From contig CAZBQC010000014.1 in NCBI GenBank assembly GCA_964494015.1, forward strand, positions 1 to 20,728: 20,728 bases of DNA, in the 5' to 3' direction. This document shows positions 7,344 to 14,410 of this stretch, in pieces. The stretch is from CAZBQC01 sp964494015 (lineage in GTDB: Bacteria > Bacillota_I > Bacilli_A > RF39 > UBA660). The notes under the pieces were generated by a model, which saw nothing but the letters and a program-made list of their open reading frames with translations, did no database searches and was not told where the DNA came from. The position numbers and the translations under genes were made by a program. Every line of letters starts with the position of its first letter. Position 1 is the stretch's first letter.

Positions 7344-7949
7344 TTATGCGATGGCTTTGACAAAAATTTTCGATTTAAAAAACTGACTGTAGTTACCTAA
7401 TAAATAAGTATCCTTTATCCACATTCGTAATCTAAATGTTTGTAATAAGTAAGTACCATTATATGTTCCAGAATATAAGATTTTAGAATTAGCATCAACT
7501 GTTGAAGTTGACAAACTGCTAAAAGTTGGAACAGTACCACTATACTCAGAATAGGGACTGTTAGAAGTGTTGGTCAAATAGATTTTTACATATTCGGTTG
7601 CTAAAGTGTTCGTCGCATCAGGTGTCATGTATATTTCATAACTAAAACTTTTACTTTGAGATGAGGAAGCAACAATCGAGAAATCAAAATAACCTTGAGT
7701 AATACCCTGATTCACATTAGTTTGTAAAACTTTACCAACATCATCAGCCATTGGAGCAGAGTTTAAAATCGTCAATCCATTAGTAGATTCGGTATAGATA
7801 AAATCAATTATTCCAGCCGTAACAACATTATCTTTTGTTCCCATAATACTGTAATAATAGAAGGCAAATGAGATCCCTATAGTCATTACAACTAAGACAA
7901 TGCCGCTAAAGATCGAGAAAAACCAACGACCCTTGTTTTTACGAACCAA
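7344..7949 (-). CDS. TasA/camelysin-like SipW-dependent surface protein, variant subunit
   Basis: A 201-residue exported protein, the first gene of the accessory locus in the direction of transcription. The membrane segment (about 10-32) ends in GISFAFYYYSIMG (25-37), with tyrosine in place of the second F of FAFF, followed by TKDNVVTAG, SAPMADDVG (64-72) and LRMWIKDT near residue 174. It is less Gly/Ala-rich than the tandem trio and has no cysteine. Translation starts at TTG 7949, chosen because a near-perfect site (AAGGAGGTGAT) lies just upstream. A good promoter precedes it. There is no clear terminator before the next unit, only that unit's own promoter, so some read-through into the trio is possible. 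Confidence 0.88.
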   Translation of the reverse strand: MVRKNKGRWFFSIFSGIVLVVMTIGISFAFYYYSIMGTKDNVVTAGIIDFIYTESTNGLTILNSAPMADDVGKVLQTNVNQGITQGYFDFSIVASSSQSKSFSYEIYMTPDATNTLATEYVKIYLTNTSNSPYSEYSGTVPTFSSLSTSTVDANSKILYSGTYNGTYLLQTFRLRMWIKDTYLLGNYSQFFKSKIFVKAIA

Positions 7950-7976
7950 GATATCACCTCCTTATTTTATATTTAA

Positions 7977-8005
7977 ATAATAACACAAATAAGAATTAGT
8001 ATCAA
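7977..8005 (-). promoter_or_regulatory. Promoter of the gene at 7344..7949
   Basis: Minus-strand TTGATA (8005..8000), a 17-base spacer and TATTAT (7982..7977) preceded by TGT. This is the best sigma-A type match in the window and comes directly after the terminator at 8007..8035. Confidence 0.7.
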
Positions 8006-8006
8006 T

Positions 8007-8035
8007 AAAATAAAAAGGATGATAATCTACCATCC
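8007..8035 (-). terminator. Terminator of the 3D-domain gene
   Basis: A 7-bp stem (8017..8023 with 8029..8035, one G-U pair), a 5-nt loop and a T-rich tail (8007..8016). The ascending arm overlaps the last codons and the stop of the 3D-domain gene. It marks the boundary between the core genes and the accessory SipW locus. Confidence 0.8.
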
Positions 8036-8608
8036 CCACCTTTTTATTTCAAATTTAATGTTATACTGTCTGCCAATTACTTTTGTTTCCGCTTCATTAT
8101 TATAAAGCAAATCCATCGTGTTACCAACTATGGAACTACCTCGATCTAAGACAATGGCAAAAATGTCTTCTTGATCAAAATTGCTAATTTTAACAATTGA
8201 ACCACAAGGGATGGCATAATCAGCTGCCACAATTCTAACTTTTCCATAAACATTATCCTGATAATAGATATTACCATTGGTAACGTATGGCCAAGGAGAA
8301 CAATAGACTTTACCAAGGCATCCTTCACAATCAGGACCGTAGCCAGTAATTGTTCCCATAAAATAAATTGGATCTTTTTCACCTAAAGCTTTTGCTTCTT
8401 TCATATTATTGACAAACTTAGGCTTTATTTCATTTAAGATATTATTATATTTGTAGACAAAATGAGCAACCTCGATAGATTTAACAGAATTAATGTTATC
8501 GGAAACAATAACGTTTTTTTCATTTCCAATCGCAATAATCCACATCAAACAAGTAATAAATAATACAGTAAATAGATACCTACTATATATTTTTTGCTTT
8601 TTTTTCAA
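8027..8608 (-). CDS. Membrane-anchored 3D-domain protein (YabE-type, minimal)
   Basis: A protein of about 193 residues: a basic N terminus, one membrane segment (about 11-28), an 50-residue linker, and a C-terminal 3D domain, the double-psi beta barrel of MltA-like and Rpf/Sps-type peptidoglycan-active proteins. The barrel begins at GTITGYGP; the three aspartates that name the domain are in VAADYAIP, VLDRG and TMDLL (133, 158 and 169 counted from the upstream GTG). It probably acts on cell-wall glycan. Four cysteines lie in or near the domain, unusual for this family. TatD-YabE adjacency is as in B. subtilis, but the DUF348 and G5 repeats of YabE are absent. TTG 8608 is preferred because GAGGTGA lies 8 bases upstream; an in-frame GTG at 8617 falls within that site. 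It ends in the terminator at 8007. Confidence 0.85.
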   Translation of the reverse strand: MKKKQKIYSRYLFTVLFITCLMWIIAIGNEKNVIVSDNINSVKSIEVAHFVYKYNNILNEIKPKFVNNMKEAKALGEKDPIYFMGTITGYGPDCEGCLGKVYCSPWPYVTNGNIYYQDNVYGKVRIVAADYAIPCGSIVKISNFDQEDIFAIVLDRGSSIVGNTMDLLYNNEAETKVIGRQYNIKFEIKRWGW

Positions 8609-8643
8609 CAAATTCACCTCATTTGTAATTAATTATGCTAACA

Positions 8644-9393
8644 TTATTTAGCACCCAAGTCAAACAAAAGAGAAGCATTTCTACTGGTAATTTTTGCTAC
8701 ATCGTCTATACTTATATTATATATTTCTGCTAATTTTTTTGCAACTAATTTAACATTTTTTGGTGAATTTGTTTCTCCACGAATGGGAGATAAATACGGG
8801 CTGTCCGTTTCAAGAACCAAATTATTAAGCGAAATCCCCTTTAAAACTTCAGACAATTTACTGTTTTTAAAGGTTACGACTCCTCCTATTCCAAGAAGAT
8901 ATCCCAAATTAAGATACGATAGAGCATTTTCTCTACTTCCACTGAAACAATGCATAATTCCCTTCAATTGATATCTCGATAAAATCTCTAAAGTATCGTG
9001 GAAAGCATCTCTACTGTGAATTACTACTGGAACCTTTAATTTACTAGCCAGATTTAATTGTTTGATAAACAAAGCTTTTTGCTTTTCTCGATCAATATTT
9101 TCATAGTGATAATCTAGACCAATTTCTCCTAAACCAACAATTTTCTTATTATTGAGAATTAATTTTTCTAAAATTAATAAATCCTCTTCTTTGACAAAAT
9201 CAGTTTCACTAGGATGATAACCGACAGTAGCATAGATATTTTCATATTTGTCAATCGCAGTGATTGCCACCTTAATTCCTAATTTATCACAACCGGATAC
9301 AATTAAGAGATTTATTCCATCTTCCTTAGCAGTATCAACTATTTCTTTAATATTATCTTCTTTTGATAAATGAAAGTGAGTGTCGATAAACAT
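8644..9393 (-). CDS. tatD: TatD-family metal-dependent hydrolase / DNase
   Basis: A 249-residue cytoplasmic TIM-barrel enzyme of the TatD (YabD) family, which removes nucleotides from DNA 3' ends and may also act on D-aminoacyl-tRNA. The metal ligands are all visible: THFH (His6, His8), GLGEIGLDYH (Glu90), VVIHSRD (His126), MHCFSG (His148) and ETDSPYLSP (Asp197). The length is normal for the family. The last barrel motif reads GETNSPKNV where most relatives have a variant of GKRNEP. The ATG is 6 bases after AAGGAG. That site begins almost directly after the T-run of a terminator, so no promoter fits between them. The 3D-domain gene follows 35 bases later. Confidence 0.95.
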   Translation of the reverse strand: MFIDTHFHLSKEDNIKEIVDTAKEDGINLLIVSGCDKLGIKVAITAIDKYENIYATVGYHPSETDFVKEEDLLILEKLILNNKKIVGLGEIGLDYHYENIDREKQKALFIKQLNLASKLKVPVVIHSRDAFHDTLEILSRYQLKGIMHCFSGSRENALSYLNLGYLLGIGGVVTFKNSKLSEVLKGISLNNLVLETDSPYLSPIRGETNSPKNVKLVAKKLAEIYNISIDDVAKITSRNASLLFDLGAK

Positions 9394-9407
9394 AGATTCT
9401 CCTTTTT

Positions 9408-9434
9408 AAAAAAGATATTATTTTAATAATATCT
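9408..9434 (-). terminator. Terminator or attenuator in front of tatD
   Basis: A perfect 10-bp inverted repeat (9413..9422 with 9425..9434) followed by six T on the minus strand. The TAA stop of the small membrane gene lies at its centre. Only 14 bases separate the T-run from the tatD start. In RNA the central pairs would open to give an 8-bp stem with a 6-nt loop. All pairs but one are A-U. Confidence 0.65.
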
Positions 9435-9584
9435 CTTTCGAATTAAATAATTTATAAAACAAGCCAAAATAATTATAAAATATGTTCTATCTAGCGGCTT
9501 ATTAATATCTATCCCCAAGAGAAGAATCACTAGGACAAATACTAAGATAGAGCACAAAACTTCTTTACTAAAAAGCTTAGTCAT
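9423..9584 (-). CDS. Small two-segment membrane protein, unknown function
   Basis: A 53-residue protein with two hydrophobic segments (about 9-25 and 33-47) and charged ends (MTKLFSKE and RKRYY). I do not recognise the family. The ATG at 9584 is preferred because AAAGGA lies shortly upstream; the open frame extends to a TTG at 9638 without a ribosome site. It has its own candidate promoter, a leader of about 60 bases and a terminator overlapping its stop, so it is a single-gene unit with leakage into tatD. The length and composition would also fit a short hydrophobic toxin or a holin-like protein, but nothing specific supports that. Confidence 0.6.
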   Translation of the reverse strand: MTKLFSKEVLCSILVFVLVILLLGIDINKPLDRTYFIIILACFINYLIRKRYY

Positions 9585-9652
9585 ACTTTCTTCCTTTCGT
9601 ACCAGTTTAACTTCCACTACTAAGTACAGAACATACAACTAACTACTCCTAT

Positions 9653-9661
9653 ATTATAACA
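9653..9661 (-). promoter_or_regulatory. Extended -10 promoter of the small membrane gene
   Basis: Minus strand TGTTATAAT: a perfect TATAAT (9658..9653) with the TGn extension. No good -35 hexamer is seen 16-18 bases upstream. It lies directly after the terminator of spoVT, about 70 bases before the ATG at 9584. Confidence 0.5.
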
Positions 9662-9664
9662 TAC

Positions 9665-9716
9665 AAAAAAGGCAGATGATGATTTTCTCATTGTTTTAAG
9701 AAAACTTTACATTGCC
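9665..9716 (-). terminator. Probable terminator of spoVT
   Basis: An imperfect long hairpin on the minus strand: outer GGCA/TGCC (9716..9713 with 9674..9671), inner ATG/CAT with a bulged base and TTTTCT/AGAAAA, then six T (9670..9665). It starts 15 bases after the spoVT stop. Confidence 0.55.
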
Positions 9717-9731
9717 ATTTTACAGTTACAA

Positions 9732-10262
9732 TTATTCTTCGATGCTTTTACCAAGAAAATTGGTAGCTATATTTAAAATTTTTTCTTCGGTTTCAGTTAA
9801 TAAAGAATCTAATGATAGAATAATCATTAATCCGATGGCATCACCATTGACGATAATAGTACTGACGGCAAAAGAAGCTTCTTCCTTATCATCGACACTA
9901 ATTTCGATCGCGTGTTTTTCTCTTTGCAAAAAATTTTTCCGATTATTAATTAAACTCTCGATATATTTACTGACTAATTTGCCGGCATATTTCTTTTTTA
10001 AAGTTCCACCGACGGCAATAATGTTATCACGATCGGTAATTACAACATTATGTTTCGTCAAAGTATAAATAGCGTCGACATAGTTTTGAGCTAAATTCTC
10101 TAATCCATTCATTGAAGAATATTTTTTTAAAATAATCATTTCCTCGTCGACAAAAATCTCCAATGGTTCTCCGGATTTTATTCTAAGGGAACGTCTCGTT
10201 TCTTTAGGAATAACAACTCTACCCAAATCATCTATTCGTCTTACTAAGCCAGTTGCCTTCAT
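9732..10262 (-). CDS. spoVT: SpoVT, AbrB-family transcription regulator with GAF domain
   Basis: A 176-residue DNA-binding protein. Residues 1-50 are an AbrB/SpoVT swapped-hairpin domain, starting KATGLVRRIDDLGRVVIPKE as in B. subtilis SpoVT. Residues 55-176 match the C-terminal GAF-like domain (YVDAIYTLTKHNVVITDRD; VNGDAIGLMIILS; NFLGKSIEE). B. subtilis SpoVT is 178 residues, so this is a full-length orthologue. There it modulates forespore genes under sigma G and represses its own gene. The ATG lies after AGAGG. The position next to mfd is conserved, with one extra gene between them. It is preceded by a 194-base non-coding region holding a terminator, a palindrome and a possible promoter, and followed by a terminator, so it is probably monocistronic. 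Confidence 0.95.
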   Translation of the reverse strand: MKATGLVRRIDDLGRVVIPKETRRSLRIKSGEPLEIFVDEEMIILKKYSSMNGLENLAQNYVDAIYTLTKHNVVITDRDNIIAVGGTLKKKYAGKLVSKYIESLINNRKNFLQREKHAIEISVDDKEEASFAVSTIIVNGDAIGLMIILSLDSLLTETEEKILNIATNFLGKSIEE

Positions 10263-10327
10263 ATAATTCCTCTTTTCACTTAAATATTTTTTCCAAAATT
10301 TAAGATAATATTCGCAATAATTAACTC

Positions 10328-10358
10328 TATATATATTTTAAACTATTTACATCAACAA
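10328..10358 (-). promoter_or_regulatory. Possible spoVT promoter
   Basis: Overlapping minus-strand hexamers TTGTTG (10358..10353) and TTGATG (10355..10350) face an A/T-rich TATATA -10 region (10333..10328) at 16-19 base spacing. The stretch is so AT-rich that this could arise by chance. I could not find a convincing sigma-G type site. The 10263..10428 gap otherwise holds only the palindrome at 10365. Confidence 0.35.
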
Positions 10359-10364
10359 TACCTT

Positions 10365-10379
10365 TGGAAATTATTTCCA
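10365..10379. promoter_or_regulatory. Perfect 15-base palindrome upstream of spoVT
   Basis: TGGAAAT and its reverse complement ATTTCCA flank a single base. The site lies 7 bases upstream of the candidate spoVT -35 region and 103 bases from the start codon. It is not followed by a T-run, so a protein-binding operator is more likely than a terminator. The binding protein is unknown; SpoVT itself is one candidate, as autoregulation is known in B. subtilis. Confidence 0.4.
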
Positions 10380-10428
10380 TATCTTATGAATTCATTATTA
10401 TAATTAACTTTAAATTAACTATTAATTC

Positions 10429-10457
10429 AAAAAAAATACAAGCTTTTTACTTGTATT
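10429..10457 (-). terminator. Strong terminator closing the dnaX-mfd gene run
   Basis: A perfect 8-bp stem (10435..10442 with 10450..10457), a 7-nt loop and eight T on the minus strand. It overlaps the last base of the TGA stop of the upstream gene, which supports TGA being read as a stop in this genome. Confidence 0.88.
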
Positions 10458-11053
10458 CAGTATTTATCGATGGTATTTTTATTAATATTAATATATTTAT
10501 TATAAGATTCATTGAAATTATTAATTAAGTTGTTATCACGATCAAAAAACTGCATTTTAATCTTTTCTTTAAGTAAATTCTTAAATCTTTGATAGAAATC
10601 AGTATACCGTTCATAAAGAAATTGATTAGTTTTCAATTCGTTAATTTCAAGAATTATGTGATCAACATGATTTTGATACAAGGTATCAATTTCACTAAAT
10701 ACTTGATCGTTGACAGTCTTTATCTGTTCTTGATAGCTACTAACCTTTATTGAACCGATATCAAAATGATCGACAAAGTTTAATAATTTATTCTTTTTAT
10801 AAAGAAGAATCTCTTCTAGTTTGGGGAAAAAAATTTTTCTTATTTTATCTATATATAATTGAATATTTTCTTTGTAAATAATACTTTCAAAGATCTCTTG
10901 TAATTTACCTTGAGCATCTTCAAACATTAAATTTAATAGATTATTCAATGTTAAAACCAATGATTCGCTGTTATTATTAATATCAACAACTAATTTATTC
11001 TTAAAAATTGCATCGTTTTTTACTGCAAACTGCTTATTCAATTCCTCATTCAT
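10457..11053 (-). CDS. Conserved-position helical protein between mfd and spoVT, unknown function
   Basis: A 198-residue soluble protein that I do not recognise. It is rich in Asn, Lys, Ile, Leu and Glu, with no membrane segment, signal, cysteine or visible catalytic motif. Long stretches such as 45-90 and 105-175 have heptad-like spacing of hydrophobic residues, so it is probably mostly alpha-helical or coiled coil. The ATG is 8 bases after GAGAGG and 19 bases after the mfd stop, and the gene ends in the terminator at 10429, so it is the last gene of the long core run. It is not Fin/YabK, the short zinc protein near mfd in B. subtilis, because it has no cysteines and is much longer. The position suggests a conserved accessory role, otherwise unknown. 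Confidence 0.75.
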   Translation of the reverse strand: MNEELNKQFAVKNDAIFKNKLVVDINNNSESLVLTLNNLLNLMFEDAQGKLQEIFESIIYKENIQLYIDKIRKIFFPKLEEILLYKKNKLLNFVDHFDIGSIKVSSYQEQIKTVNDQVFSEIDTLYQNHVDHIILEINELKTNQFLYERYTDFYQRFKNLLKEKIKMQFFDRDNNLINNFNESYNKYININKNTIDKY

Positions 11054-11072
11054 TGATATTTCCTCTCTATTA

Positions 11073-14000
11073 TTAATTAAGAATATCAGTATTTGCAGTA
11101 TTAGTCAAGCTGGACAATAACTTAAGTAAATCTATCAAATAATAAATATAGTGTTTTACTAATTTTGATGTTTCTAAAATTATGCTTACTTTGTTATGTT
11201 TAAACTTTAACTTAAACATTGGACTAATCTTATAAACCTCATAAAATAACCTTTCACCATCGATTTTATTAGTTAGATCATTGTTTAAAATTATTTCAAT
11301 TTCCTTTTTAGTTTGAAGGATCTTTTCTATTTTTAATTTTTCGGCCAATTTTTCAAACCATTCCTCATGCATATAAATAATTATTGATTCACTTAACTTG
11401 CCAAAACGATCTTCTAACTCTTCTTTTATATTCATCAATTTTTCATACGAATCAATTTTATTTATCAACTGATGAATTTCAATCTTTAGATCAGTATCAT
11501 CAGTATATAAATTAGGTATATGTGTTTCGACATTCAACAATGGTTTAAGATCTAGATCGTTATCTCCTTCTATCTCCTCACCTTTTAAACTCCTGATTTC
11601 ATTATTTAAAATCTTTAGGTATAAATCAATGCCAACCGTATCAATGAAACCAGCTTGTTCACTACCCAAAACATCCCCTGCTCCCCTAATTGACAGATCA
11701 CGGTTAGCAATCGAGAACCCACTACCAAGTTCTGTAAATTCTTTAATGGCATTTAATCTCTTGGCTGCTACTTCCCCTAAAATTCGATTGGTTTTATACA
11801 TTAAATAGGCATAAGCAATGCGATCACTTCTACCTACTCGACCTCTAATTTGATACAACTGACTAAGCCCAAAATGATCAGCATCGATGACAATCAAAGT
11901 ATTGACATTAGCAATATCAATTCCTGTCTCAATTATCGTCGTACAAATTAAAATATCGTAGCGATAATTAATAAAATCAAGCATCTTATTCTCTATTGAA
12001 TCCTTACTCATTTGTCCATGAACATAGACAATTCTAACTTCTGGTACTAGTAATTGTATTTTGTAATTAAACTCTTCAATATTACTAATTCGATTGTATA
12101 AAATGAAGATTTGTCCTTTTCTAGACATTTCCTTATAGATAGCATCTTTAATAATCTGTTCATTCTCTTCGATAACATAAGTCTGAATTGGATAACGATT
12201 GATGGGAGGAGTTTCAATCATCGATAAGCTTCTAATTCCAATTAATGACATTTGTAAAGTTCTAGGAATTGGTGTCGCTGTCAAAGTTAGAACATCGACA
12301 TTACTTTTATATTGTTTAATTTTCTCTTTGTGCAAAACTCCAAATCTTTGTTCTTCGTCAATTATCAATAAACCCAAATCTTTGGGTTTGACATCATCAC
12401 TTAACAAACGATGCGTCCCAATTACTAAATCTACTTTACCTTCCCTAAGATTAGAAAGAGTTTTATTAACTTCTTGCTTCGATACAAATCGATTTAATAT
12501 CGCAATATTAATTGGATAGTTTCTAAATCTAACTAAGGCATTTTGATATTGCTGAATCGATAGAATGGTGGTTGGACACAAATAAAGAACTTGTTTAGAA
12601 TCCATAATTGCTTTAAAAATAGCGCGAAAAGCAACTTCTGTTTTACCATAACCAACATCGCCACAAAGTAATCGATCCATCGGTTTTGATGACTCCATAT
12701 CAGCTTTTATTTGATCGATGGCAAGAAGTTGATCTTTAGTTGGTTGAAATTCAAATTCCTCTTCAAACTGTTTTTGATACAAAGTATCTTCACTGAAAGC
12801 AAAACCTTTTTTAGATTCTCTTTCAGAATATAATTTAATTAATTGTTGAGCAATATCTTTAACCTTACTTTTAACTCGCTCTTTAGTTTTTTCCCAATCA
12901 GTTCCCCCTAAGCGACTTATCTTTGGCAAGACTCCTTCTTTGGCAGAATACTTACTAATATTAGTCATCCGCTCGACAGGAATATATAACTTGTCATTGC
13001 TAGCATACAATAACTCTAGATAATCTTTTTTTAAATTATCGACCATCAAAGTATTGATACCATTATAAATACCAATTCCATGTACTTCGTGAACTACATA
13101 ATCTCCAATGCTTAACTTATGAAGATCTTTTACTTTAGAACTGTATTTATAACTAGTTTTAAAATTATTACTCGGTACTTTAATATTAAATAACTCTTTT
13201 TCAGAGACAAAGACATAATTGTTATAAATGAATCCTTTAGCTAAATTATACTTGACGATGTTAAGTGAATTTTCATAGATACTGTCTAAATTTGTAATAT
13301 GGTGTGGCAAATTAATATTTTTAAGAAAATTCTTAATTTGATAGTCTTTGAGGCAGATAACTATCGTTTTATTTAAACTTAAATTTTCTTTTAGAAAATT
13401 AGTAATCAGCTCGATATTTTCCTTAAATTCTGGTATGGTTTTAATCTTAAAATCAAGATTCTTTTTGATCGGCAAATTCCCTGATAAATTGTTGATTGTC
13501 ATATAGTACATGGCTTTTTTATCTTTTATTTCATCTAGATCAAACATGTATTTAGAAGTGAAATCTTTATCGACAGTACGATTGTATTCGAATATCTCAC
13601 TTATAAGATTAGTGTTAACTAAATTTATTTGATTAAAATCACGATAGACTGTCAAGATAGGCGATAAATAGTCTTGAATATTAGCTACTTCTTGAGAAAC
13701 TAAAGGCAAATTTTTTTGATTTTTTTCGATATCAGAGTCATATTTTTTTAATAAAAACTCCGTATTAGGTTTAACCGTAATGCCATCAAGCTCTTTGATC
13801 GATTTTTGAGTATCTGGATCAAAATAGCGAATCGATTCGATCGTATCACCAAAAAATTCGATACGACATGGATACTCTTCACTAATTTCAAAAAAGTCGA
13901 TGATGAATCCTCTGATTCCAACCTCACCGGTCTTAGTGACAATTACCTCTTTTTTGTAACCGATATTAAAAAAATCTGTTCTTAATTTTTCAAGATCATA

Positions 14001-14399
14001 GTTATCTCCCTTTTTTAGTTCGATAATATTTTTTCGATAAACACTAGGAGTCGGTAAAAATCTTAAGTAACCTAATAGATGAGTGACAATAATCTTATGA
14101 TTACCTGTCATAATTTCATTAATAGTTTCAAGTCTTTTAGTAAGTAAATCTGGACTGACAGCGATGCTGGTACTGGTTATAAAATCATCCATTGGAAATA
14201 ATAAAGTACAATCATTATAACCGGATAAAATATTAACTAAATTATTAGCTTCGTAAAGATTTGAGGTTACTACTAGGATGTTAGTCCTTTCTTGTTCATA
14301 AATTTTATTTAGATAAGCACAAAAAAACTCATCGGTTACTCCAGACACCCCGATGTTTTTTTCTTCTTCCACCTTAATAATTTTATTGAAAATATTCAT
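11073..14399 (-). CDS. mfd: Transcription-repair coupling factor Mfd
   Basis: A 1108-residue DNA translocase that removes RNA polymerase stalled at lesions and recruits UvrA. Domains in order: a UvrB-like N-terminal region (1-300), a CarD-like RNA-polymerase interacting domain (about 430-485, containing IGDYVVHEVHGIG), then the RecG-like motor with Walker A GDVGYGKT (580-587), DEEQ box (681-684), TATPIPRT (707-714), TTIIETGID (820-828) and QIRGRVGR (850-857), and the C-terminal TRCF domain that masks UvrA binding. It is about 70 residues shorter than B. subtilis Mfd, but no motif is missing. ATG 14399 is preferred, with GGTGAT just upstream; a GTG at 14411 overlaps the pth stop. It lies 11 bases after pth and appears cotranscribed with it. 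Confidence 0.97.
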   Translation of the reverse strand: MNIFNKIIKVEEEKNIGVSGVTDEFFCAYLNKIYEQERTNILVVTSNLYEANNLVNILSGYNDCTLLFPMDDFITSTSIAVSPDLLTKRLETINEIMTGNHKIIVTHLLGYLRFLPTPSVYRKNIIELKKGDNYDLEKLRTDFFNIGYKKEVIVTKTGEVGIRGFIIDFFEISEEYPCRIEFFGDTIESIRYFDPDTQKSIKELDGITVKPNTEFLLKKYDSDIEKNQKNLPLVSQEVANIQDYLSPILTVYRDFNQINLVNTNLISEIFEYNRTVDKDFTSKYMFDLDEIKDKKAMYYMTINNLSGNLPIKKNLDFKIKTIPEFKENIELITNFLKENLSLNKTIVICLKDYQIKNFLKNINLPHHITNLDSIYENSLNIVKYNLAKGFIYNNYVFVSEKELFNIKVPSNNFKTSYKYSSKVKDLHKLSIGDYVVHEVHGIGIYNGINTLMVDNLKKDYLELLYASNDKLYIPVERMTNISKYSAKEGVLPKISRLGGTDWEKTKERVKSKVKDIAQQLIKLYSERESKKGFAFSEDTLYQKQFEEEFEFQPTKDQLLAIDQIKADMESSKPMDRLLCGDVGYGKTEVAFRAIFKAIMDSKQVLYLCPTTILSIQQYQNALVRFRNYPINIAILNRFVSKQEVNKTLSNLREGKVDLVIGTHRLLSDDVKPKDLGLLIIDEEQRFGVLHKEKIKQYKSNVDVLTLTATPIPRTLQMSLIGIRSLSMIETPPINRYPIQTYVIEENEQIIKDAIYKEMSRKGQIFILYNRISNIEEFNYKIQLLVPEVRIVYVHGQMSKDSIENKMLDFINYRYDILICTTIIETGIDIANVNTLIVIDADHFGLSQLYQIRGRVGRSDRIAYAYLMYKTNRILGEVAAKRLNAIKEFTELGSGFSIANRDLSIRGAGDVLGSEQAGFIDTVGIDLYLKILNNEIRSLKGEEIEGDNDLDLKPLLNVETHIPNLYTDDTDLKIEIHQLINKIDSYEKLMNIKEELEDRFGKLSESIIIYMHEEWFEKLAEKLKIEKILQTKKEIEIILNNDLTNKIDGERLFYEVYKISPMFKLKFKHNKVSIILETSKLVKHYIYYLIDLLKLLSSLTNTANTDILN

Positions 14400-14410
14400 C
14401 TTATCACCCA

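Noticed and set aside
3714..7949. Camelysin-type metallopeptidase activity of the TasA-like proteins
   Set aside because: None of the small exported proteins contains an HExxH or similar zinc motif; the family link is structural only.
3052..7949. Sortase-dependent pilus locus
   Set aside because: There is no LPxTG-like sorting signal, no sortase and no TLxTC motif; the only processing enzyme is the S26B signal peptidase.
8783..8971. Plus-strand open frame opposite tatD
   Set aside because: It lies entirely within tatD, has no ribosome site and encodes nothing recognisable; it mirrors the codon pattern of the real gene.
9712..10068. 118-residue plus-strand open frame
   Set aside because: It is antisense to most of spoVT, whose protein sequence is strongly conserved; the opposite frame is a by-product.
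12199..12519. 106-residue plus-strand open frame
   Set aside because: Antisense to the motor domain of mfd, including the DEEQ region; no independent support.
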